Shown here piece by piece: positions 26,596-33,928 of a DNA stretch of 64,000 bases (position 1 is the stretch's first letter; every line of letters begins with the position of its first letter). This DNA comes from CAYUQT01 sp964596165. Lineage in GTDB: Bacteria; Planctomycetota; Phycisphaerae; UBA1845; JAFGLZ01. Under the pieces are notes generated by a model. That model did no database searches and was not told where the DNA came from. It worked only from the letters and a program-made list of their open reading frames with translations. Where the stretch lies: NCBI GenBank assembly GCA_964596165.1, contig CAZQTW010000004.1, forward strand, positions 1 through 64,000. The letters run 5' to 3'. Both the position numbers and the translations under genes were made by a program.

Positions 26596-26702
26596 ACGTT
26601 CCTATCCGTATAGTCCTGATCCGGTTGCACCAGTCGCGTACGAGGTTCGGAATTGTAGCGGTTCCCGCCGATGGACGCGAGTCGGCGGATGCGGCTTGCC
26701 GA

Positions 26703-26731
26703 TTGACCGGCCGAATTCGCGCTGGTACAAG
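26703..26731 (+). promoter_or_regulatory. promoter for tRNA-Leu
   Basis: TTGACC (26703-26708, 5 of 6), a 17-bp spacer and TACAAG (26726-26731, 4 of 6) predict a start near 26738, about 73 bp upstream of the mature tRNA. No terminator is seen between the tRNA and the GlmU-like gene, so it may drive both. Confidence 0.5.
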
Positions 26732-26810
26732 AAGTGTGGGGTGGCCGACGCCCGCGTGCACGGATGATGCGCTCGGCCGATGGGTCCCCCCAAGTCCTTG
26801 CACGACAAGG

Positions 26811-26892
26811 GCGCGAGTGGCGGAACTGGCAGACGCGCAGGACTTAGGATCCTGTGGGGAGACCCGTCCGGGTTCGACTCCCGGCTCGCGCA
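26811..26892 (+). tRNA. tRNA-Leu (anticodon TAG)
   Basis: The 82-nt class II tRNA has acceptor arms GCGCGAG (26811-26817) and CTCGCGC (26885-26891) pairing over 7 bp, with discriminator A at 26892. Anticodon arm CAGGA / TCCTG encloses loop CTTAGGA with TAG at 26845-26847, reading CUA and other CUN codons. A long variable arm (TGGGGAGACCC) is present, as in leucine tRNAs. The T-arm contains GGTTCGACTCC. CCA is not encoded. Confidence 0.95.
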
Positions 26893-26975
26893 GTTTCGAC
26901 GGGATTCGGGAAGCACAGTTGCAAAGGCCCGCTCGGAGTCTCGGGCCTGTCACTTCGAGGAAAACGGCGCAAGAC

Positions 26976-28475
26976 ATGTCCAACCATAACGGCAAGGCGG
27001 TACGAGATACCTTGGCAAACCTTTCTGGGAAGCTGGACCTGCGAGCGCCGGCCATCGGAATCGTCCTGGCCGCCGGGCACGGAAAACGGATCAAGAGCGA
27101 GACATCCAAGATGCTTCACCGGATCTGGGGGCTCCCAACAGTTCAACGGGTTAGCCAGGCGATCCGCGCGGGTCTGGGGACCGACAACCTCATTATCGTC
27201 ACCGGCGTCAAGGCGGTCGAGGTCGCCTCCGCCGTGGGACGACAACCCCACACGGTGTATGCGTACCAGGCCGAACAGAAGGGAACGGGCCATGCCGTGC
27301 AGGTCGCGATGGAGGCACTTAACGGCAGGCGATTCAACGGGAGTATTTTGGTGAGTGCCGGCGATCTGGGCCTGCTGGACACCGCAACGGTCAGGAGTCT
27401 GCGCAAGACGTTTGAGCGGGAGAAGGCCGACATGGTCGTCCTGACGGGGCTGTACGAGGGCGATCCGATGAAGAACTCCTTCGGCCGGATCGTCCGCGTG
27501 CCCAACGGATCGCCTCATCGGGGCAAGATCCTGGGGATTGTGGAGTTCAAGGACATCCTCAAGATGAAGCCGAATGCGAAATGGACATTCCGCGTCAACG
27601 GGCGGGAGTACCATTTCACGCGCCGGGACCTGCTCGAAAACAGGGAATTCAACGCCGGCGTGTTCATCTATCGCGCGGCGCCGCTGCTCAAGTACCTCTA
27701 TCAGATCGGAAGCGACAATGTCCAGAGCGAGATCTATCTGACCGACCTGATCAAGATCTTCGTGGATCACGGCCTGACCGTCTCGGCTCACGTGGCCAAG
27801 GACAATGAGGTTTCGCTCGGCTTCAACGACAAGACGGTCCTGAAGCAGATGGAGGCTATCGCGCGCCGACACGTCTACGATCGACTTCGCGACATCATCA
27901 CGATCCGTGATGAGGACAACTTCTTCATTGCCGACGAGGTCGTCGAGGACCTGATCCGTTTGGACCGCAAGGGGAAGCCGTTGGACATCATCGTCGGCGC
28001 CGGCGCACGCGTTCACAAGGGTGCGAAGTTGAACTACGGCGTGGTGATCGGCCAAGACGCCACGATCGACGGCAACATCATTTTCGGGCGAAACGTGGAA
28101 ATAGGCGATCGCGTCCTGCTGAGCTGCTATCCCAATCAGCGAATCTCTCTTGGCGACGATTCCGCGATCATGCGCGGCGATATGGTCAAGGGTCGGGTGA
28201 CCATCGGGCGCAAGGTGCGCATTGAGTCAAACGTAATCATCACGGGCAGCGACGAATGGCCCGTCTCGATCGGAGACAATGCGGTGATCCGGGGCACCAC
28301 CTATATCTTCGGATGCACCATCGAACCCGACGTCAACATCCTGCACTCGGTCTTGATCCGGAAGCGCATCGAGCGCACCGTACGAAAGGACGGCTCGATT
28401 CAGCCGATTCGATTCTTCTTGCCCCTTGCCGAAGGCGTGGATTCGATTGTCTCTCTGGACGAACGCCACGCCTAG
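26976..28475 (+). CDS. GlmU-like sugar-1-phosphate nucleotidyltransferase
   Basis: This is a 499-residue protein. An N-terminal extension of about 25 residues precedes the pyrophosphorylase domain, with signature LAAGHGKRIKSETSKMLH at residues 31-48. YQAEQKGTGHAVQVA and SAGDLGLLD are the nucleotide- and sugar-binding segments expected of GlmU-type enzymes. Residues about 335-470 are left-handed beta-helix hexapeptides (GARVHKGAKLNYGVVIGQDA). The domain is shorter than in true GlmU, and I do not find the GKGSKAGH-type acetyltransferase site. It is therefore likely only a uridylyltransferase, or acts on another sugar phosphate. The RBS is weak. The gene begins 83 bp after tRNA-Leu. Confidence 0.82.
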   Translation: MSNHNGKAVRDTLANLSGKLDLRAPAIGIVLAAGHGKRIKSETSKMLHRIWGLPTVQRVSQAIRAGLGTDNLIIVTGVKAVEVASAVGRQPHTVYAYQAEQKGTGHAVQVAMEALNGRRFNGSILVSAGDLGLLDTATVRSLRKTFEREKADMVVLTGLYEGDPMKNSFGRIVRVPNGSPHRGKILGIVEFKDILKMKPNAKWTFRVNGREYHFTRRDLLENREFNAGVFIYRAAPLLKYLYQIGSDNVQSEIYLTDLIKIFVDHGLTVSAHVAKDNEVSLGFNDKTVLKQMEAIARRHVYDRLRDIITIRDEDNFFIADEVVEDLIRLDRKGKPLDIIVGAGARVHKGAKLNYGVVIGQDATIDGNIIFGRNVEIGDRVLLSCYPNQRISLGDDSAIMRGDMVKGRVTIGRKVRIESNVIITGSDEWPVSIGDNAVIRGTTYIFGCTIEPDVNILHSVLIRKRIERTVRKDGSIQPIRFFLPLAEGVDSIVSLDERHA

Positions 28476-28562
28476 GTTTTCGACACGCTCGATCACGTGA
28501 GGGTAATCTTTCGCGGTCGAGGCCGCCGCAGGATTTCTCAAAAGGAGAACTCGACACAACCC

Positions 28563-29504
28563 TTATGGACCGACGTGGCGCCGATACCAGTCGATCGCCC
28601 TCTCCAACCCTTGTTCGAAACCAACCTGTGGCGTGTAGCCGATGAGTTTCTTGGCCAAGCCGATGTCGGCCAGGGAATGCTTGACATCACCAGGTCTGGA
28701 ATCCACATACCTTGGTTTGACGGACTTGCCCAGAAGGCGGTTGATGGTGGCGATGATTTGATTCACGCTGACTCGCTCGCCGCAGGCGATGTTCAGGACT
28801 TCGCCTTTCATGTCCGGAGCCGAGGCGGCCAGCAGATTGGCATGGACCACGTTGTCGATGTAGGTGAAGTCCCGTGTCTGCTCGCCGTCGCCGTAGATCG
28901 TGGGAGGCACTCCCTTGAGGATAGCGGTGACAAAGGCGGGAATGGCGGCCGCATACTGGCTTGCCGGATCTTGGCGAGGGCCGAACACGTTGAAGTATCG
29001 CAGTGAGACCGTCTGAAGGGCAAAACAAGTGCTGAAGCACCGGCAGTAATACTCTCCCACCAGTTTGTTCACCGCATAGGGACTGAGCGGGCTCGGCAAG
29101 AACGTCTCTCGCTTGGGAAGCTCAACCGTGTCACCGTAGGCGCTGCTGCTGGCCGCGTAGACGACGCGCCGGACGCCCGCGTCTCTGGCGGCGAGCAGCA
29201 GATTGAACGTTCCGTCGACATTCGCCTGATGGCTGGCCAGAGGATTCTCAACCGACTTCGGTACCGAAGGCAGCGCACCCTCGTGGAATACCACCTCGAC
29301 CCCTTCACATGCCTTGCGGCAATCCTCCGCGCTGCGCAGGTCGCCTTCCAGGATTTCGGTCTGTGCCTCCACATCGCTGAGATTTGCCCGCTTGCCCGTG
29401 GAGAAGTTGTCGAGAACCCGAACACGATCGCCCCGAGAGACCAATGCATGAACCAAGTGGGAACCGATGAAACCGGCGCCCCCCGTCACAAGGTAGACAC
29501 CCAT
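28563..29504 (-). CDS. UDP-sugar 4-epimerase, extended SDR family
   Basis: This is a 313-residue NAD-dependent epimerase/dehydratase. The start ATG at 29504 has AAGGAG 7 bases upstream; the frame continues to 29579 without support. GGAGFIGS is at residues 8-15 (NAD binding). The catalytic Ser region is YAASSSAYGD and the catalytic pair is Tyr143/Lys147 (SPYAVNK). FNVFGPRQDP, then YGDGEQTRDFTYIDNVV, is the pattern of UDP-GlcNAc/GlcNAcA 4-epimerases of the WbpP/Gne type as well as GalE-like enzymes, so the sugar is not certain. It converges on the GlmU-like gene with about 87 bp between them; together they suggest amino-sugar nucleotide metabolism. Confidence 0.9.
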   Translation of the reverse strand: MGVYLVTGGAGFIGSHLVHALVSRGDRVRVLDNFSTGKRANLSDVEAQTEILEGDLRSAEDCRKACEGVEVVFHEGALPSVPKSVENPLASHQANVDGTFNLLLAARDAGVRRVVYAASSSAYGDTVELPKRETFLPSPLSPYAVNKLVGEYYCRCFSTCFALQTVSLRYFNVFGPRQDPASQYAAAIPAFVTAILKGVPPTIYGDGEQTRDFTYIDNVVHANLLAASAPDMKGEVLNIACGERVSVNQIIATINRLLGKSVKPRYVDSRPGDVKHSLADIGLAKKLIGYTPQVGFEQGLERAIDWYRRHVGP

Positions 29505-29670
29505 GGACCACTCCTTTCGCACGGGCCTGCGAACACTCATGCCATCCACGATCGAGCCATCGAAGAATGCCTCGACCATCCGGTTGCGTCAACAGAATAC
29601 ACGTGATTGGAACGGCGTTCAAAGGCTCGATGTCTCTTGATCCGTCCGCCGGCGCACGATTGCCCGGTGG

Positions 29671-31716
29671 TCACGCGGGCGAACCGGACTGAATGAGCTG
29701 TTTGGCCCGGAGGACTTCTCCGACGCTCCAAGCCTGAGCGATGCAGCCTCGTGGCCGGTGCGGCGGATCGCCGTCGAAAATCTCACTGATCGTGCCCAGG
29801 CCCGCCTGGCCAAGGTGATCGATCAGCGGCTGGAGCAGTAATTCGCACCGTCGCCGTGCGTCGGCGCTGAAATCGTTCACGCGAAGATACGCCTCGATGA
29901 ACGAACCGATCAACCACGCCCATACCGTTCCCTGATGATAAGCCGAATCCCGCTGGAATGCGTCTCCTTCACAGCGACCCCGATAATGCGCGTCGCCGGG
30001 GGCGAGCGACCTGAGCCCGTACGGCGTCAACAGGTGTCGTTCGACGCAATCCACCACGGCTCTCTTGCGATCATCCGACAGAGGAGAGTGGGGCAGGCTG
30101 ACCGCCAGGATCTGGTTGGGGCGGATGCTGGCGTCGATTTCCGCCCCGCGGACGCAGTCGAAAAGGCACCGTTCTCGGTCGTTCCAGAAGGTCGCCCCGA
30201 ACCACTTCGCCACACGTTCGGCCAGTTCTCCGCAGTGCCTGGCCATGTCGTTGTCGATCGGCGCCAGTCGCTTCGAAAGGATGCAGAGCGCGTTGTACCA
30301 AAGTGCGTTTACCTCGACGGGTTTGCCGTGCCGAGGAGTAAAGACCACGTCGCCGTATTTGGCATCCATCCAGGTGATCTGGGTGGAAGGATTGCCACAG
30401 TGGATCAGTCCGTCTTGTTCGATACCGATGTCGAACTGAGTGCCCTGTTCAAATGCCTTAACCACCGCGACGCAAGCCGGTGCCAGAGTGTTCTTCCATG
30501 TTGCGATGTCATTGCTGGCCTTCACATACTGATCGGCGGCATGAACGAACCATAAGCTCGCATCCACGCTGTTGTAGTCACACTGGTCGCCGTAGTCGCT
30601 GAACCGATTCGGAATCAGACCGTCCTTCTGTTTCTCGGCAAAGGTGCACAGGACCTCGCGCGCTTCCCGATGACGCCCCGTGGCCAACAGGAGCCCCGGC
30701 AGGGAAACAAAGGCATCCCGACCCCAATCGCCGAACCAGTGATAGCCGGCGAGGATCGTGGCCGCCTCTTTGCCGCCCGCTCGCACTCGACGGACAATGA
30801 ATTGATCGGCGGCATAAGCCAGTTGCCGGGTCACCAAATCGCCGGAGGGCGGAGGCGTGGGGACCGTCGCGTGGCTCATCATGCCGCGCAGATTGTAGGC
30901 ATCAACGAGACTGGTGCTGTTTCCGACGATCGACCAAACCAGCTTGCCCCCCGGACGAAGGCGCGTCCGCCACCACCCGGGGCTGAAGAGATCCTCACCA
31001 CACGCCTGGCCGCGTTCGGCCTCGACACGATACCTGAAGTTGTACCACCAGTCGGCTTGTTGATCGAAACGGATGACCTGCGACGGCTCGTCGGCGTGAG
31101 GGATGAGTGCCAACGACAGTTCCTGATCAAGCGTGTCCGCCAGCCAGAGGCCGCAACGCGGGTCCGAATCGAGCTGAAACACTTCTCCCGCTCGTTTCCG
31201 TCGCAACCCGTGGAAGTCACGGCATGCCACCAACGGGAGAAAGTCAACCTGGACCGCGCGATCATCCGGCGCATCCACGCGGTACTCAATGCAGGCAAAG
31301 GAATGTCCGCGGAAGAGCGTGATCTGCTTGATCAGCTCGATCTCGCCCAAGTGATAGACGAACCTGACCCATGGCCGTGGCGGGGCAATCGAATAGTCGA
31401 ACTCCTTGAGATGCTCGAACCCTTTCGGATGAATCGTGTGATTGAACTCGAAGTTGGCAAGCTCGACGGCGCCCTCCGGCAGGATCACACGTTCCAGCAT
31501 CGTCGACAGCAAGACCGCTCGTTCCAGCGGAGGGCGTTTGGCCGTGACAAACGCTCCATGGTAGCGCCGGGTGTTGACACCCACCACCGTACCGCTTGCA
31601 TATCCGCCAAGCCCATTGGTTAGCAGCCATTCACGGGTTAGCAGCTCCTCCATGCTGCCCTGAAGGATTTGGCAACACGCCTTGGGACACACATTTGCCG
31701 GTGGCTGATCGGACAT
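29671..31716 (-). CDS. glycogen debranching enzyme (amylo-alpha-1,6-glucosidase)
   Basis: This 681-residue protein combines a GDE_N domain and a GDE_C (GH133-type) six-hairpin domain. The first includes REWLLTNGLGGYASGTVVG and TRRYHGAFVTA; the second has GYHWFGDWGRDAFVSLPG, GLIPNRFSDYGDQCDYNS, DASLWFVHA, ITWMDAKYG and the C-terminal AYHQGTVWAWL. The Asp-rich motifs WGRDAF and TWMDAK carry the likely catalytic acids. It removes alpha-1,6-linked stubs during glycogen breakdown in the cytoplasm; no signal peptide is present. The start at 31716 has GAGG 7 bases upstream. An N-terminal Cys cluster (CPKACC) is unusual. Confidence 0.92.
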   Translation of the reverse strand: MSDQPPANVCPKACCQILQGSMEELLTREWLLTNGLGGYASGTVVGVNTRRYHGAFVTAKRPPLERAVLLSTMLERVILPEGAVELANFEFNHTIHPKGFEHLKEFDYSIAPPRPWVRFVYHLGEIELIKQITLFRGHSFACIEYRVDAPDDRAVQVDFLPLVACRDFHGLRRKRAGEVFQLDSDPRCGLWLADTLDQELSLALIPHADEPSQVIRFDQQADWWYNFRYRVEAERGQACGEDLFSPGWWRTRLRPGGKLVWSIVGNSTSLVDAYNLRGMMSHATVPTPPPSGDLVTRQLAYAADQFIVRRVRAGGKEAATILAGYHWFGDWGRDAFVSLPGLLLATGRHREAREVLCTFAEKQKDGLIPNRFSDYGDQCDYNSVDASLWFVHAADQYVKASNDIATWKNTLAPACVAVVKAFEQGTQFDIGIEQDGLIHCGNPSTQITWMDAKYGDVVFTPRHGKPVEVNALWYNALCILSKRLAPIDNDMARHCGELAERVAKWFGATFWNDRERCLFDCVRGAEIDASIRPNQILAVSLPHSPLSDDRKRAVVDCVERHLLTPYGLRSLAPGDAHYRGRCEGDAFQRDSAYHQGTVWAWLIGSFIEAYLRVNDFSADARRRCELLLQPLIDHLGQAGLGTISEIFDGDPPHRPRGCIAQAWSVGEVLRAKQLIQSGSPA

Positions 31717-31850
31717 TGGAAGCCTCGTCGAATTGCGGCGGGCCAGCAGTGCCGCCCAGGAAGTCGGTACCCGGAATTCGACGTTGAATCCCGGACACGG
31801 TACCTAACCCTCGCCTCCAGACACTTGGAAGGCTGAGTCTCTTACTCGAC

Positions 31851-32759
31851 CTACGTTCCGAGCAAGGCCTCGACGAAGATCTTGGGATCAAACGGGGCCA
31901 TGTCTTCGGGCTTCTCTCCCAACCCGACGAACTTGACGGGTATGTTCAACTCCTCGCGTATGCCGACCACCACCCCGCCCTTGGCCGAGCCGTCCAGCTT
32001 GGCCAAGTAGATGCCGGTGACTTTGGTGTGTTGACTAAATATCCTGGCCTGATTGACTGCGTTCTGCCCGATTGTGCTGTCGAGGACCAAGAGGACTTCG
32101 TGAGGCGCGCCGGGGATCCGCTTCTCAACCACGCGTTGAATCTTGCCCAACTCACGCATGAGGTGGTCCTGCGTATGCAGGCGGCCGGCGGTGTCGACCA
32201 AAAGGACATCCGCTTCTCGCGAGAGCGCCGCCTGGCAGGCATCAAACACTACGGCGCCGGGGTCCGCCCCTTGTTGATGTTTGACGATCTGCACGCCGAT
32301 TCGATCCGCCCAGATCGTCAGTTGTTCCACGGCGGCTGCGCGAAATGTGTCACATGCCGCCACGATAACGCTCTTGCCTTCCTTCTTCAACCAGTAGGCC
32401 ATTTTCGCCACACCCGTGGTCTTCCCCGAACCGTTGATGCCGGCCATCAGGACGACCGTTGGCCCGCTAGGGGCGTAGTTCAACTGCCTGTCCGCTTCGG
32501 GCCAGTAGGCGAGTATCATCTCCCGCAAGAACGGGACGATCTGCTCCGCATCGGCAATCTTGCCTTCTCGCCAAGCCGTTCGAACTGCTTCGATGAGCCG
32601 CCGGGTCACATGCGGGCCCATGTCATCGGCGAGCATGGTGTCTTCGAGTTGCTTCAGCAACTCATCCGAGATCTGGCCGCGCAAGAGGGTCTGGAAGCCG
32701 ACCAGGATCTTCTGGCGCGTCTTTGTGAGGCTCTGTTTGATTCGGTCGAACAGTCCCAT
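31851..32759 (-). CDS. ftsY: signal recognition particle receptor FtsY
   Basis: FtsY is the SRP-receptor GTPase that docks ribosome-nascent chains to the membrane. The 302-residue protein has the N and G domains but no long acidic A domain, as in many non-enterobacterial FtsY. G1 GINGSGKTT is at 107-115, the I-box contains DTFRAAAVEQL, G3 is VDTAGRLH, and the closing motif is FVGLGEKPEDMAPFDP. The G4 motif, usually TKLDG, reads AKLDG here. The start ATG at 32759 gives MGLFDRIKQSLTKTR. It is third in a ribH-nusB-ftsY run on the minus strand. Confidence 0.95.
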   Translation of the reverse strand: MGLFDRIKQSLTKTRQKILVGFQTLLRGQISDELLKQLEDTMLADDMGPHVTRRLIEAVRTAWREGKIADAEQIVPFLREMILAYWPEADRQLNYAPSGPTVVLMAGINGSGKTTGVAKMAYWLKKEGKSVIVAACDTFRAAAVEQLTIWADRIGVQIVKHQQGADPGAVVFDACQAALSREADVLLVDTAGRLHTQDHLMRELGKIQRVVEKRIPGAPHEVLLVLDSTIGQNAVNQARIFSQHTKVTGIYLAKLDGSAKGGVVVGIREELNIPVKFVGLGEKPEDMAPFDPKIFVEALLGT

Positions 32760-32824
32760 GATTCCCTAGGCAGGGCTTCTTGCCCGCATGCCGCAAGGGC
32801 ATCATACTCCTGCGGCGGACGCAT

Positions 32825-33253
32825 CTAGTCCGTCACCTCGGCCTCAGCCGCCAGTTGCTTGCGCGCCGCATCCAAGACCCCATTCAAGAACTGCGGCGTG
32901 TCGGCCTCTCCGAACAACTTGCCCAGTTCGATCGCCTCGTCGATCGCCACGGCCGGCGGTGGGTCACCCAGCGACATCATCTCAAAGACCGCCAGACGAA
33001 GGATGCTTCGGTCGACGGCCGCCATGCGATCGACCGACCAGTGTCGGCTCGATCGGGCAATGACCACATCAATCCGCTCTTTGCGGCTCCATGTCCCCCG
33101 AACGAGTCGATCGGCGTAATCCACTACCTCCGGGTCATCGCTGGAGTCCTTCAGGAACGGCCCGAGCTGAGCGAAAAACCCCTCACCCTGGACGTCCAGT
33201 TGAAACAATGCCTGCATCGCCAGAATGCGGGCCTCTCGTCGTTTCACTTTCAC
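32825..33253 (-). CDS. nusB: transcription antitermination factor NusB
   Basis: This is a 142-residue NusB. It starts with GTG at 33253, right after the ribH stop at 33260, with KVKRREARILAMQALFQLD at the N-terminus. The C-terminal half carries the conserved helices VDRSILRLAVFEM, PPAVAIDEAIELGKLFG and FLNGVLDA. NusB binds boxA RNA with NusE (S10) in rRNA antitermination. A second GTG two codons later is an alternative start. The ribH-nusB order is common in bacteria. Confidence 0.95.
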   Translation of the reverse strand: MKVKRREARILAMQALFQLDVQGEGFFAQLGPFLKDSSDDPEVVDYADRLVRGTWSRKERIDVVIARSSRHWSVDRMAAVDRSILRLAVFEMMSLGDPPPAVAIDEAIELGKLFGEADTPQFLNGVLDAARKQLAAEAEVTD

Positions 33254-33259
33254 TGTGCG

Positions 33260-33745
33260 CTACTTCTTGCCTTTGAGGCCCTTGAGTTTCCCGAAGAGAT
33301 TGACCATCTCGATTGCGGCGGCGGCCGCGTCCGCCCCCTTGTTGCCGGCCTTGGTTCCGGCACGTTCGATGGCCTGTTCGATGCTGTCCGTGGTCAGAAT
33401 CCCGTAGATGGTCGGCACACCCGTTTCGAGCCCCACCTGTGCCACTCCCTTGCTCGCCTCCGCAGCCACATACTCAAAATGCGGCGTGTGCCCACGAATG
33501 ACACAACCCAAACAGAGCACGGCGTCAAACATACCGCTTTCCGCCAGTCTCTTGGCGGTCATGGGAATTTCAAAGGACCCCGGAACCCAGACCTCGGTGA
33601 TTTGATCCGCGTCGCCGCCATGCCGAACGATGGTGTCGACGGCCGCGGAGACCAACTTGTTCGTGATGAACTCGTTGAAACGGCTGGCCACCAGGGCAAA
33701 CCGCATCCCTTTGGCCACCAACTCACCGACAATCTGATTGGGCAT
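33260..33745 (-). CDS. ribH: 6,7-dimethyl-8-ribityllumazine synthase
   Basis: RibH condenses the ribityl-pyrimidinedione with 3,4-dihydroxy-2-butanone 4-phosphate in riboflavin synthesis and assembles into pentamers or 60-mers. The 161-residue form from ATG 33745 is chosen because GGAG is 8 bases upstream; an ATG two codons earlier is too close to it. ALVASRFNEFIT, EVWVPGSFEIP, CLGCVIRGHTPHFEYVA and YGILTTDSIEQAIERAG are the standard motifs. The catalytic His lies in RGHTPHFE. A C-terminal basic tail ends GLKGKK. It is first in the ribH-nusB-ftsY operon, and other rib genes are not in the window. Confidence 0.96.
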   Translation of the reverse strand: MPNQIVGELVAKGMRFALVASRFNEFITNKLVSAAVDTIVRHGGDADQITEVWVPGSFEIPMTAKRLAESGMFDAVLCLGCVIRGHTPHFEYVAAEASKGVAQVGLETGVPTIYGILTTDSIEQAIERAGTKAGNKGADAAAAAIEMVNLFGKLKGLKGKK

Positions 33746-33806
33746 GTGCATGTCTCCGTCGCCTGTCCCGCCGCTCCCGATACGCCAAGGACAGGTTCCT
33801 AAGAAC

Positions 33807-33835
33807 AGGATAGTGATCACCCCTTCGCATTTCAA
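33807..33835 (-). promoter_or_regulatory. promoter of the ribH-nusB-ftsY operon
   Basis: Read on the minus strand, TTGAAA (33835-33830, 5 of 6) is followed by a 17-bp spacer and TATCCT (33812-33807, 4 of 6). This predicts a transcript starting near 33800, about 55 nt before the ribH ATG. No FMN riboswitch-like conserved sequence is visible in that short leader. Confidence 0.5.
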
Positions 33836-33928
33836 CTGATACCCGGACTCAACGTCGTCGTGTCGAACCCACCGCGGCGGAAGGTTTATGTTGCATCGGA
33901 CCCGCTATATGATGCACAAGGACCTGCG

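Noticed and set aside
33746..33800. FMN riboswitch before ribH
   Set aside because: The leader is only about 55 nt and lacks the conserved RFN-element sequence.
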